Below, in pieces: positions 34,701 through 48,600 of a DNA stretch of 64,000 nt; position 1 is the first letter of the stretch; every line of letters begins with the position of its first letter. The stretch is from Chimonanthus salicifolius (Eukaryota > Streptophyta > Magnoliopsida > Laurales > Calycanthaceae), in the NCBI GenBank assembly GCA_013350335.1, contig CM023539.1, positions 23,987,043 through 24,051,042 of the forward strand. Direction: 5' to 3'. The notes beneath the pieces were generated by a model. The model did not search any database. It was not told the origin of the DNA and saw only the letters and a list, made by a program, of their open reading frames with translations. The position numbers and the translations under genes were made by a program.

Positions 34701-37700
34701 ATGTGGCTGTTAAATAAATCTTGGCCATTCATGTATCAAATGATTGTGATTACTTTTATATTAGCAATAGAAAAAAAGGAAAACAAAGCTTCAAAAATGA
34801 CCAAAAATAGAAAAAATGAACTTTAAGATTTAATTTGGTGAGTTTGAAGGATTTAACCTATCCTTATTATATTTGTATTACAGAAATAGAGAAAATTCAT
34901 GCAAAAAAAAAGACAAAAAATAGGAAATGTGATTTTATGATTAGATTTGGTGATTTAGAAGGATTTATTCAAATCTAATCATGTTGTGTGAAACTCGCCT
35001 ACCAAAAATAACATGAAATAAACCCCAAGTGGTTGGCCCGGTGGTTGAGACATAAGACTTCAGGATTGAGATCTTGGGTTCATTCCCTGGTGACTCCAAT
35101 GAAGGGCCACTCCCGCAGACTTTCCCGGTGTGTGAGGATTGGGGGTTTTCACATACCTCAGGGGACTAGTCGAGTGCGACGCCTAGACACCTCCGGACCT
35201 CAAAAAAAAAAAAAAAATGAAATAGAAAAAAAAATGGATTTCATGCAACGATGGAATTTTAAAATTTGATTTGGTGGGTTAGAAGATATGACCTAAATCA
35301 TAGTTATTCATTTATCGAATGGTTGTGCTTTGGTTTAACATTTGCAAGGGGCAAAAAGGGAAAATTCGTCCAAAAAATGACCAAAAATAAGAAAATGAAT
35401 TTTAAGATTTCATTTAACGAGTTTGAGAGATTTAACCTATCCTTATCATATTGGTATTATAAAATATAGAAAATTCCCACAGGATTAGATGCATAGAGGT
35501 AGAAACATATTCAGGGTTGTCAACATTGTTGAGGTACCACCTATTTGTTATCATATATAGGTTCAGTATTTTAAATATGATTCTAAGTAATTCTGCAGTA
35601 CTATATATGAGTCACTGTGTAATTTTATTCTTAATTTTGTTCGTTACTGTGGTAGCATATTAGATATGTAGAGTTAGAAACCTATTCATGGTTGATACCA
35701 CCCATTTCAGATTGTATACATAGGTCCATTACTTTAAATATGCTTCCATATAATTCTATCATAATATTTATTGGTCATTATGTCAAATTGTTAATGTCTT
35801 TGTTTTTCATTAACCTTTTATATTTTAATTAAATTTATACAATATTCAGTTTAAAATATTTAATTTTTAATCATATAAAATCAATACATCTAACGTGCAT
35901 AGAGCGCTTCTCAATTAGTTTGGCAAGACAATATTCAGTTTAGCATTCATTGAGCTCAACAGTTCAAATTTGTGAGATATATTTGGGGCACCTTTTCGGT
36001 GTTTCTTTTTCCCCAAAACCCTCTTAATGATCATACAACACTGTCTATTGGTTGATCCTATTTATTTGGGCTTCTGCCAAATGTAGACTGTCATTGTGTC
36101 TATGATTGCTAAGCTCATTTAGTATGGAGATCTTTTTTTCCCTCGTTTTAACCCAAAAGCTCGGCTCTAAAAACAAGAGCTTAACTCGTAAAAAAATGAA
36201 ACTTGCCTTTTTCTGGTCAAGCATGTTATAAATTTGTGGATGATCATCTACATATTTCTTCATTGTTTTGTTTTGAGATGGTTATGCTAAGTAGGATTAG
36301 AACATGGATTAAAGAAGTCTCTTGATTTTACAGGCTTCTCTTCAGAACTGGATACTACTTTTCTACAGGACCATTTAGCAGATTCTGGATAAGAAAAGGA
36401 TATGATCCTCGTAAGGACCCTGAGTCCCGGATGTAAGAATTCTGCTTATTATACCTGGATAAGAAATGCTATTTTATGGTTAAATTTTATATCCATATTT
36501 TATCATACTTTCTATTTTGTGTATTGCTTTTTATAAAATTGTGTTCATGCCTTGCACAATTTGCTTATCATATTGCTTCCAACAGATACCAAAGAATTGA
36601 TTTTCGAACCCCACTTCAATTACGGAGTTTTGGAGATGTCAATAGAATTGACAAGTGAGTTCTTTTTCCCTCACCTTTTTTTTTTTATGTTCTCTCTAGT
36701 TTGAAGCACTATGCAATGACTATTGTTAGAGATCACCCAATTCTTTTCCTTTTCTTTAATTTTTTATTTTAATAGTTGAGAACAGTTCGCTGTCATAAGA
36801 AAGTACCATTGTCATATGCAATGAAGTACTTTAAAAGCCTTTCCTTGTCATGGCTTTAGATAATGTTTATAATTAAATAGTATCAATTGGTTTTCTTCTT
36901 AACTTTTTTATTGGAAAACACCACCAAATTTCATTCAAGCAAAAGAAACAATACAAGTCTGATGGGAATCAGTTGATTAGTTCTATATTGAAAGTACATA
37001 TATGTATCCTCCCTTCGTACAAATGTTGCATAGGTTTAACCCCACGTAAACCAAAGAACCAATATACATTTTGCCCCTCTCTCTCTCCTATATACACAAA
37101 AGAACCAATAGAAGTCCTCTTTCTGTCTCTCTTTTCCATGTTTCATCAAATAAATTTACTATATGATTTCCCTATATTGACCCTTCATTTTTCTTGATGT
37201 CTCTAAAAAGGAACTTGTAATTGATCCTTTGATTTTTCTTGATGTCTCTGGACATCAACTGTGTTCTCCTTTGTGGGTTTTTCCTTGTTGTGCACATAAG
37301 TAGTGTTGGGAAAGTATTTTTCTTGATTATATTCCCTTCTACTTCACTAGATGCTTTCTTTCCTCTCATGTTGCAGAAAAATTCTTTACCCTTCCTTTTC
37401 CATCATGTAGCTTCCTCATATTTGCTAACCTCGTTTTTGGATTTGGTTTCCTTTTGTTGCCCCATCAAGAAGAGAACCTTTTGGAGGTTGCTTTTGCTTC
37501 TTTTTTATCTTCCCCTACTAGCATGTTGTTTCTGCGGTTACCAAACTCATTTTGAAGATATGATAGTTACCAAACAATCTTGAGGACAAAGATATGGCTT
37601 CCAACTTCAAGCTCATTCATGATCAAGCTTAGGAGCACACTGATCAGCATATTCGACGCTATAAAGCTGATGTGGATCATCATCAATGCAAAGTCACCTT

Positions 37701-40700
37701 TAAGGGGGTCACCTTGTTTGGGTGCACTTTGGTAAGGAGCAGTCTCTAGTTGGTGAATATGACATGTCTTGACAAGTGGGCCTTGCAACTTGTTGTGGAA
37801 GATTGATGACAATGGTTGTAAAATCAAACTTTTGGATGGCATCAACACGTCAGGTGTCTTCAATGTGTCAGATGTCAAGCTTTACATGCCTAAAGAAGAC
37901 ATTGATGCCGGCTCTACAAATTGGAGGACGAAAATTTTCAACTTGGATGGAGTGGTGGGAACATCTTAGAAGAAGAATTGGAAGATCAATTTGAAGATGT
38001 CGAATTGGCCTCGAGGTCTAGAACAATTTAAAGGTGATAAAAAAGGACCTTTATGTATACATGGGTTAGGGCCTTATTCTTCAACTTGGGCTTTAAAAGG
38101 TCCACTTAAGAGGCCTGTTTTCAAAGAACAAGGGATTGTGACGTGATTGCAACTCCATCTCCTCAATCACTTTCAAGAGATTTTTTTCACCCTTTTCTTG
38201 ACAAGGAAGTTTTCATGATAGAAGATGGATTCCTAGAGGAAACCTCTTGGGCATGCAATCCTTGGAGTATTTTACTTTTTGTTTTGTTTTTCTTGAAACA
38301 TTATAAATAAGATTGCCTTGGATGTGTTGGTCTGAAAAATGGAAAATGAAAAAGAAAAAAGGGAAGAAAGAGAATAAATCCTAGATCTTCTCTTAATTCT
38401 TTTCTGTGTGTACAAAGGCTACAAAGGTATCTTTAAATAGACACAATATTATACAAAAGGGGAAAGTCAACTATGCCTAGTATAATACCTTTGTGTCCTA
38501 TGGGAAAAATTACACCACTTTCCTTTATACAACATCCATACATGCAACATATTCTACAACACTCCCCTTCTAATTGGAGCGAAGATATTAATTAAGCCTA
38601 ACTTAACCTAATATATTATCAAGCTATGTACTAGATATAACCTTGCTCTGTTGTAGGATATAGTGTATCACATTTTACACAAGTTGGTTGCTTTTTTTAT
38701 TTGTTCGATATCATTGATTGTAACTGATTTTTCTTTCCTTTTCTCCCTCCTTGATGACTCCCTGTACTCTTTATATACATGTATCTTCCTTTGTTAGAAA
38801 GAACAAGAAATACAAACTCAAGAGAATGATTTCTCTCAATCTTCCTTCTTTCTTTTCTCTTATTTTCTTCTTGCTTTCATTCTGACATGGTATCAGTAAG
38901 AAATTGGTCCTGCTAATCTTCTCAGGAAAGGATTTAATTTCCTCGATAGGTTTTTTTCCCCCTAAATCTGCCCTCTCGTGTACGATTTCATCTTGAATTC
39001 CACCTTGTTTCTGTCGCTCTCCTCTAGTTCTAATCCATCAGGATTGATCTTGAGTTTGACTACAGGTGGTCCCACTATTCCTGGTTTTTTCAAGAATACC
39101 CCAGGGACGACTACAATACCTTGTTTTGGGTTTCTCTCTCTTGATCTAGATCATACTAAGGTTGCTACCACCAGATTTCACACTGTCCCTATCCCTAGAA
39201 CATATCCCTTTGGTTTATCTAGGGTTTCGGTTAAAGTTGGGGCCCGTTTTACTGCTTTTTCATACCTACAGCAAGGACGCCTGAAACCCCATTTTCTACA
39301 TGTTTTCTCCTAGATCTGGTTTTCTAGCCCTTGGATTTCTCTGATACTCTACCTTTAGTGTCGTCCCTAACCCTACAATGGTTTTGTACGGTTGACCTAG
39401 GGTTTTAGTCCACAGTGGGGCCCGTTTTTCCTCTCCTTTAGATATGCTGCACCGACTTCCAGAGGGTTTTTTGTTTTTTGTTCTTTGTTCCAATGATTTG
39501 ACTCCATCTACTCCTGTACACCACATCTTAGGGTGGGATTTCACTGCTACTGTCACTGCTAATGTATTTTTCAATCCCATTGAATTACTCTTGGTTTTGT
39601 GGGGCCCACTTTTATCAGATTTTGCAGATGTTGTGTAGTTACTGACCAGTTATTGTACAAGAACCTTTCCTCTTTTTTTTTCCCCTTACATATGGCATTT
39701 TCTAGTCCTACTTCTCCTAGAGATGATGTTATTCAAGTATCGTAAGAATTTGATTCCTTGTAGCACGACAGGATGCAACTTAAGACCCTTCAATCCTTTG
39801 GTTATACCCAAACTTCTGTTGCTCAATAAGGTACTATCTCATTTGCTTTTCAGAACTCATCCGACTTTCTCTAGATTATTGATTTTGGGGCTACCGATCA
39901 TAGGTCAGGTATGTCTCATCTTTTTTTTTTTTGGTCTTTTAATTCTCTTTTTCTTGGACATTTTAAACTTGCTGATGAGACCCCTACATCCATCAATGGT
40001 AAATGGACTATTCCTATATCTTCTAGTATTGATGTATCTTTCTTTCATCATTTTTCCCGATTGTCTAATAATCTGTTTTTTGTTAGTTCACTTACTAAGG
40101 TTTTAAATTGTTCTGTAACTTTTTTCCCTTGTCACTGTGTTATTCAAGATTTGGTCACAAAAAAGACGATTGGCGGTGGTCGTGAAAAAAGGGTTTGTAC
40201 TTCTTTGATCTACAAATTGGCTCAGAACATGTTGTTTGTTCTACTATCATTAGGATACTTGGCTTTGGCATTATCGGCTTGGTAATCCATCCAATATAGT
40301 GTTAAAGCATTTGCAACCTTCTTTGAAAATTGATAATTTTGTTTGTGAAAGTTGTTGTATGGAAAGTAGCATTTACCCACCTTTTTTCAATCTTCCAATC
40401 ATTCCTTTTCCCCTTTTCTCTTCTTAATACATTCGATGTTTGGATGTCACCCATTGTTTCTTCAACGGGATTTCGTTATTTTGTTAAATTCATAGATGAT
40501 TACTCTCAAATGACTTAGGTTTATTTGATGAAAAATAAATTCGAAGTCTTTGATCATTTTTACACTTTTCATAATTGACTACTACTCAATTTGGTTTTCC
40601 TTAAAACCCGGGCGAAGTGATAATGGGGGAGAATATATGCCTCGCTCCTTTTTTACATTATCTTCAGGAATATGGGATTGAATTTCAAACTTCCTGCCCC

Positions 40701-42582
40701 CATACACCTCAACAGAATGGAGTTGGTGAAAAGAAGAATAATGATCTTCTTGAGGTAGCCTATGTTTGTAATTTGCAATAATGTTTCTAAGTCATATTGG
40801 CCTAATTCTATTTTTATTGCTTGTTATTTAATAAATCGCATGCCCACAAGAGTCTCAAATAACAAAGCACGTATTGATGTTATTTCCACCTATCGGTCTG
40901 TTTCTATACTTTCGTTGCATGTTTTTGGATGTACCTGTTTTGTTTATGATTTTTTTGCTGACAAACTTGCAAAAAAAAAAAATCTGTGAAATGTGTTTTC
41001 TTGGACTACTCTTCCACTCAAAAGGAATATAAATGTTTCGATATGATATTTGGTAAAAGATTTGTTGCTATGGATTTTTTTTTTTAACCTACTCCATATT
41101 TTCAACCATGCAGTCATAAGTCTTCTTCCTCTCCCTGTGTTCTTCCGACTCTTATAGATACAATTGACACTTCTTCTGAGTTGTCTACTTCTAAGCCTCT
41201 CATTGTTTGTCACATGAAGAAAGACATTCCTCATGCTTCACATACTACCACCCAATCATCTTTGTACTGTTCAAATCCGTCACCTAAGAATTCTGATTCT
41301 CCCATCGCTTTGAGGCAAGGTAAATGTGTGTGTAATGAACATCTGATAAATCACTTTGTTTCCTATAATAGTGTTTCTCCGTGATATTGCAGCTTCCTCT
41401 CCAAAATAAGTACTCCTTCCATTCCTAAGAGGATTGATAATGGTCTTCGAGATTCTTCCTGGAAGGCTGCTATTGAAGAGGAATTGGCTACACTTGAAAC
41501 AAATCAGATTTGGGAGGTGGTATCCCTGTCGTAGGGGAAGACTCCGGTAGGGTGTAAGTGGGTCTTTGTTCTCAAACATAATCTAGATAGATCCGTTGCT
41601 CGATATAAAGTTCTCCTATTGGCTAAAGGCTTCACTCAGACTTATAGAATTGAATATCATGATACTTTCTCTCCTGTTGCAAAGATCACCTTTGTACAGG
41701 TTATTATCTCTATTACTACTATTCAGCAGTGGACTCTTCATCAGTTAAATTATAGTTTTGCACGATGTCAATTAGATCATTCCGTTTTTTTGTATCTTGC
41801 TAAAGATATTATCCTTCTTGTGGTTTATGTGGATGATATAGTCTTAACAGGGAATAATGAGTCTTATATCAGTGCTTTGAAAGCCTATCTGTAACATTCT
41901 TTTGATATTGAGGATCTTGCATTACTTCGTTATTTATTGGGAATTGAAGTTGCTCATCATCTAAAGGACTTTCTCTTTCCCAGCGGAAATATGCTTTAGA
42001 TATTCTTTCTGATGCTAAATATCCTGAAGTGGGTCCCACAACATAGGCGACTCCTCTGGGCTCTTTTCGGTTATGTCGATGGTTGAGCTGGCCCAATCGA
42101 ACTCAGTGGGTGCTTTGACTGTCCCGAGCCAGGTTTGGAATAACCTTACTCCTCCTAGGGTCCAGACTTTTGTCTGGTGTGATGTGGGAAGGAAAATACT
42201 TACTAAATTGGGCCTCAGGAGGAGAGGATTGTTGGGGCTAGAGGATGACCTTAGTTGTTCACGTTGTGGATTAGCTGTCGAATCCATTGACCATCTCTTT
42301 GTCACGTGCCCTTTTGCGTGGCTTTTATGGCGTAACTTTTTTTGTTTGATGGGTGTATTTTGGGTTCTTTTGGGCACTTGGGTGGAATTGTTGGGGTTGT
42401 GGTGTAACGCCTCGCCCTTTTTCACTCGTCGAAAATCAAAGTATATATATATATATATATTTTTTTTTTTTTATAAATGAGTGAGAGAGAGCGGGAACGT
42501 CACGAAGCGAGTCGGGCACTTGGGTGGAATTGTTGGGGTTGTGGTGTAACGCCTCGCCCTTTTTCACTTGTCGAAAATCAAA

Positions 42583-42638
<56 letters not shown>

Positions 42639-45600
42639 TTTATAAATGAGTGAGAGAGAGCGGGAACGTCACGAAGCGAGTCAAGTCCGAGTTTCCAAAA
42701 CCCGACCCTTAACTGGCCACCATTACGTGTGCGTGGACTAAGTCCACTTAAACATTTCACACGCCCTTCTGAATACTTGCAGAATAATCTATATGAGTAA
42801 GATACTATTCATATTCATGTCATCAATAGACAAGGAAAACCAATCACTATATATATCTTCAATAAAAACTTAAGAGTATCAAACCATAGCAAATAAGTCT
42901 AAGGTGTCCCAAAATAGTCTAAGTTATTACAAATCAAAATGAAGTCTCCAAATACATCATTGAAAACAAAACTAGTAATTTAAACTTCAATCTCTCAAGC
43001 TCCTACGCTTGACTCCCTTCATGTCTCATGTCCTTGTCATTCCCTGTTCCATCATCTATAGGGTAGAAGTAGGGCGTTAGTCAACATGCCCAGTAGGTAT
43101 TCCAAGTAGAGTTATCTCCATCAGAGTACAGAGTCTTCACAGTGTCCCAAACAACTTTAGCAGTTGGAAGTGTATAAACGAGACGCTGGACATGAGCTTC
43201 CATAGAGTGAAGAAGCCAAGCCTGAACCAGGGAGTTATTGACAATCCAAGTAGAGAATGAAGCATCAGTCTTAGCCGGTGGAGGGGTAGTACCATCGATA
43301 TATGAAGAAAGGTGCCTCGCAATGAGGAACATCAGCGTCGAATGGGACCACTCAAAGTAATTGGTCTCATGTAGTAACACCGTTGTGATCCGCCTGATTT
43401 GTGGAGACCCAGAAGAGGCCATATCTATAGAAGATAATGCCATAAGGATGAGGCAGTAACGCTAGAGCACAGAAAGTGTCCCAAGGAAACGATTCCGTAG
43501 CAATTCGGAGAAGAAGAGGTTGTTGGGGGTCCCACACAGCAAAATCGAAGGCACAAACTGCAATGAGACAATATAAAGACAGTGGGACAGTAGATCCAGA
43601 TTCGTACAGGTCGAATTTGATAAGATCCAGTAAAAACCACCCAAATCTGGGTTTCGAAATGCCTTTGGCAGCAAGAAATAAACCAAACACTGGGGCCCAC
43701 CGTGGATGGATGGTGGGAAGCCAAGTGGGATGACACCACAGGGAGGGGGCGATCCTTGGAGGTTTGATTAGAAGCCAAAAAACTGCAAGAGGAAGAAGAT
43801 GGAAGCAGTCGAACACAAAAATACCCGAATCTGGGCGTGTCTGGCAGCGGCAGAAGAAGAGGAAAAATGGGACCCACAGTGTACCGAAATCCTAGGTCCA
43901 CCTTAGGCGGAGATAGGTGGGCTAGAGGCGAAGGTAATGGTGTGAAGCCGAGGTGTAGAGGGTGTAGATCCTTGTAGATCGAAGGAGAACACCAAAAAAC
44001 TGCAGCAAAAAAAAAACAGTAAAACAGCCTAGAAGAAGGGGGGCAGAGGGCAAGGCTTGGTCGTCCACAGCAAGAATCCAACCCAATTGATAGAAAAAGT
44101 TGGCAAAAACAGCAGGATAGAGGGGTCCGAATCGGTAAAACCTTCGCAGGAGAAGAAAACTGCTACAGAGAGGAAGATTAGGGAGCAGGAAAACCGTCCC
44201 TGGCTAATACCATGTAGAATTTAAATAATAAAATAAAGGAAAAATAAGGGATATGGAGAATAATTATTCTCTGAATTATATTGATGTATTTTTCTCATAG
44301 AGGATACAATGTTTATATAGAAGAGAGAGATACAATTAAGGAACTAAAAAAGGAAATACACCTAAGTATCTAATCAATTACAATCAGTTACAAATCTACT
44401 GTGTTGGCTTTCAATGTACACTGTATCTAGACATATATGTGGGTCCCACTCCAGACATATGGGTCCCACAACAGTTGTTTGAGGGAGGTGGGTCTCGCAG
44501 GTTATGGTTGTCTCATTTGTAATGACTTAGGGCATACTCTGGTTTCCTTTGCTGGTCCTCTACAGAATGGGTCTGTTCTTGATGTAGAATTGTTTGCTCT
44601 GTGGAGTGGTATTTTGGAGTTGGAAGAGCTTGGGGGTCCATGGGAGTTATGTGGAGGTGATTCCAAGATAGTTATTAGATGGGTGTTGGGCTCTCTCTGC
44701 CCCTGGTTGTATTTAGATAAAGTTGAGAGGATTCGTTATGCAATTTCAACCTTTGACTTTAAAATTGCTTGAGTGCCGCGTTCAGCTAACTCAGCTGCAG
44801 ATTCTTTGGCAAGACAGGGTTTGTCTTTAGATGCGGAAATTGTTAACAGATTGATGTAATTTGTTTTTGTTTCCATTTGGAGGGTCTTTTGTTCCTTCCT
44901 TTTTGTATCCTTTTTCAATTTAATGAAGTTATCTTCCTAAAAAAAAAAAAACATATTCTACAACAGGATGCCCATATGCGTTGCTTGGTGTTGGATTGCA
45001 GTTTAGTTCTCGTTTGGTGGGTTCTAGTTATTTTCTTTGGTGAAATTTCTTGCATTTTAACTTTGCATTATTCATATAATTGCAATTTTAAGTTCAAAAA
45101 CTTCATTGTTGAAGCCTTCTGTGTGATTTTTCCCTAGACAAAATTCCAACCTACGTAAATTGTCAATCTTCTAGTTGAGTGAAATTGGCTTTGATTCTCC
45201 ATTGAGAACTTTTGTTCCTATATCAAATTGGGCCAGTCTTTCATTGGGCTTGGGTGATCAAATTATTTGATTTCTTTCGGTTCTAGCAAGTTTCTAGAAT
45301 ATAAAATTTTATTTTTAATTTTGGACAATTTTACCTATTATCTTAGTCTCTAAGAATTCCTATATCAGAGCCTTGGTCGAATTTTCCATGAAAATATTTT
45401 TAGTGGCCGAACTACTTTTTTTTTTTTTAAAGCTTAGCTACATTACCACATCCACTTGAGAGATTGGAGTTAATGTGGGAAATCTACTTTTTGAATATCC
45501 ATCATGATTCAGTTGAAGGGATTCAAGATTTTTGGTGTAACTGAATGTCATAACCTACTCTTGTAGTTTTTCATTTTTGTTGATTCCTTTTCGGAGTGCT

Positions 45601-48600
45601 AAAAATTTCCAGTTGTCAAACTTAAATCCCACCAAGAGTTCAAGTGTGACAATTTTGAATTGAATTGGGAAATATAATGTCACTGGTTATATCTATTGAG
45701 AATATTGTGATTATTCCATAGTTTGATAATTTCAAATTCTAAAAAGTGGCCACATTTTTTTCATCTAGGAATTAACCACATCAATGTTGTCTTATTTTCT
45801 AATTATCAGTTTTTTTATATAATGACCTTAAGATTGGTCAAGGATGATGGTTTATGGTTATAGTGACCAAATCACACAAGAAGATGTATACCATTTTCCT
45901 AACATTTTCGAAGTCTCAAAATATTTTGTGTGTTAATTTTCATTCAAGAATAAATATGGCAATATTTTCGATAATCACAATATCGTTGTATTTTCAATGC
46001 ATTTGAAAATATTTTTTGGACTATTGGAAAATCATTTCTCATGAGTAATCGATGTTATTTGCATAACTTCAATGTAAAATTCGGCATATATGTTGAGATA
46101 AATGTCAATAACTTCACTTATATTTATATAGTTATTGTGAACTTATTTTCACTAGGCATGTTGCATGAGATGACCTCTAATAAATGAACAATATTTGTGT
46201 GTATCCATTTGTTCTATTTTTCAATCAACTTTTACTTATTTATATTTATTTATGATCCATAGGTCAAAATATACCTGGAAGGATCTATGTGAATTTCGAG
46301 CTTTTCCTTCAAAAAGTTTTACTTCCTTGCAACTCTGTGAACTTGATGACGATTACATTCAAGAAGCAATAAAAAAACCATTAGAACATATGAGTTTTAC
46401 TGTAAGTTCTCCACTCATGTTCTTATTGTTTTAAAATGATTATAAAAATAAAATTCTAGCTATTATCTTGCTTTATTTGGACTAGTAACATGAGTATTTT
46501 TTTTCATTTTTATTTTTTACATTTTAAATATGGGATTATTGGGGGTTATGATGAATATCTGATTGGCTAAGAAAATCTGTTTTTACTTTTCAAAGTCTTG
46601 CATTATTGTGATACACTATTCATCTTTGCTACTTTGTGATAATACATGTCATTTTACTGTGTTGCGTTTGATATTACATTACAATTTTTATTTGGCTTAA
46701 CAAATGATTTTTTTGGAGCGGTAACTAAAACCATTCATTGAGGTGAAAAGAGAACACTTACAAACTAAAAGAATTAGACCAAGAAAAAGAACTAGAGAAA
46801 AAGAAAACAAACAAGAACTAAAAAGGAAAAAAGTACAAAAAACAAGTGATCTTCCAACTCAGAGGAAGAAAACGCCAGAGAGGGAGTCAGTGACTCCAAT
46901 CTTGGCAAAGTAGTTTGCCACGCCATTTGTTGTTGACCAATCTGAGCAAAGGACACGTCCATTCCTGAAGCTAACTCCCTTACCTCCCTTATCGTAGTAA
47001 TCAGTATCCAGGGAGGACGCCTTTGTCCGTTGGCCCAGTTAATTGCGTTTGCCGAATCCCCCTCAATGGTGAGCTTACCTTGACCATACGATTTCCAGAT
47101 GGTCAGAGCTCTCCTAATGCTAAGGATTTCCACCTCATTTGAGTCTCTAATTCTCACTGAGTCACTAAAGACAATGGAAGTAATCCCCTCATGACTCCTA
47201 AGCACTCCCCCTATTCCTGTTGGCCTGGCTTTCCCTTCGCTACTCCGTTGATGTTGAACTTCATGATGTTCTGTTTTGGGTTTTTCCAGCTTTCCTTGGG
47301 TCGCAATTTCCTCCTATATCCATTCATACACCCATCCCAGGATGAAAGGAGTGTTGTGGGACCCGATCCAATTCGGGTACCATTCTTGTGTTGTGGGACA
47401 GAAAATGTCCAAGTTCAATGTATATTGCAAGACCAACTAGATTAGGTGTCTAATAGTCTATAATTAGATTTGAGATTATTATTTTCCTTTTTGGTCTACA
47501 TGATTAGCTCCTTTACTTCCTATATATACATGTACAAACACCACAGTTAAGGTGGGTGAATTGAATACAAACAAGAGAAGAATTCTTCTCCATCTCTCTT
47601 CTTCTTCTTCTTATTTCTTATATTCGGTTTATTATTCAACATGGTATCAGCCAAAACGGTTCTTTGGATGCCGTCTTGAATTTTTTTTTCACCGTAGATC
47701 TGTTGTCCGGTGGCGGTTTTTCCCTAGTGGTTTTTCCCTTGCATTTATTGCAGGGTCGACGTTACTGGTTTCTTTGCCCATCGACATTGCTGACCTTCAT
47801 CAACAGTCAACTTCCTCTCTTCAGATCTGCCTAGATCTTCTCCTTTTGCAACAAGGATCGTCACCCCTCCCTTCGCCCCAGGGTCCTCTGTCTATGCCCA
47901 AGGTTGTCCTTGGATTTTGGTACCCTGTGGGGCCCAGTTCTCCACTTCCGCAACAAGGACTCTTCCGCCAATTTTTTTTTACAGCTTCTGTCTTCTTTGG
48001 CTAGATCTACACAGGAAGTGACCCTCTCCCTAGTTGCTGCCTACCTTTGCATCGCCCCGTAGCCTTGTCCTCATCGCATCTGGTGGTCCACTCCCTATCT
48101 ACGGTGGGACCCACCTTATTGTTGTTCTCCCAGTTGCTGCTTGTGCCGCCCAAAACCTGTGTTTTTTGGATTTTCGTCTGGATCTGCTGCATTTGGGGTT
48201 GGATCTACTTCCACGCGCCTCCCTTGGAGTCGCCCTTGCCTTGTTTTGCCATTGGATTGGTGTTTCTTATCTATCATCAACGGTGGGACCTCCTTTGGAC
48301 TTTTCTCTTGCCACCGGCACCACCTGTGCAACCAGGTTTTTGCCCAGATCTGCTGTTTTAGGCTTCCATTTTGCCCAGATCTGCTGTTTTAGGCGTCCAT
48401 TTGCCTCGTATTCCCTAGGGCTGTGTTCGCCTCTCCACACTGCCATTCTCGTACTCTGTGGGCCTCACTTCAGAGCAGTTTTATCATCCGAGTTCGTCGT
48501 ATTGTCTCTCTTCTCAGCCACTTGTAAGCTTTCTCATTCGGGATTATGGCCTCATCTTCAGAACAGCTTGAGATTGTGTCTTCTACACACTCTAATGTTG

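Larger units (their letters stand above)
34600..36333 (+). other. Intron 7 (1.7 kb)
   Basis: Donor GTCTTT, acceptor TTTACAG. Apart from the repeats and the SINE it is AT-rich DNA without features (35800-36333). Confidence 0.85.
38649..42031 (+). mobile_element. Copia B, 3'-truncated, gag missing
   Basis: 5' LTR 38649-38887 (TGTTGTAGGATATAG to TTCTGACA), primer-binding site TGGTATCAG (38888), leader, a short gag C-terminus (39695-39860), protease ([13 protein letters not shown]), integrase and RT. It stops within the RT/RNase H linker at about 42031 and lacks RNase H and the 3' LTR. Family mate of copia A, with the same missing gag. Confidence 0.88.
43081..44473 (-). mobile_element. Copia D 5' fragment: LTR, leader and start of gag
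   Basis: Read on the - strand: LTR 44213-44473 (TGTTGTGGGACCCA to AATTCTACA), primer-binding site TGGTATTAGCC (44202-44212), leader, and the gag start (43081-43443) which breaks off after [13 protein letters not shown]. Related to the intact copia at 47352 by gag and to the fragment at 29563 by LTR. Confidence 0.85.
38325..44965. mobile_element. Nested retrotransposon complex bounded by GGATG
   Basis: A 6.6-kb block whose outer edges are the two ends of one copia LTR type: TGTTGGTCTG at 38325 and ACATATTCTACAACA ending at 44965. GGATG lies just outside both (38320-38324; 44966-44970). Inside, in order: LTR of copia C (-), copia B (+), a LINE (+), a tandem duplication, a copia D 5' fragment (-), and the rest of the LINE. 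Most of copia C has been lost. Confidence 0.75.
36655..46262 (+). other. Intron 9 (9.6 kb)
   Basis: Donor GTGAGT, acceptor ATCCATAG. Contains a gypsy integrase remnant (37560-38060) and the nested complex 38325-44965. 36700-37550 and 44971-46262 are plain AT-rich intron. Confidence 0.85.

Noticed and set aside
35033..35087. tRNA gene
   Set aside because: A and B boxes are present but no cloverleaf or anticodon arm closes, and a poly(A) tail with target duplication shows a SINE.
42578..42760. 60-codon ORF through a (TA)n run
   Set aside because: Simple-sequence artefact (poly Tyr-Ile).
43425..44081. 218-codon ORF on the - strand as a host gene
   Set aside because: It lies wholly between the copia D primer-binding site and gag; treated as leader sequence.
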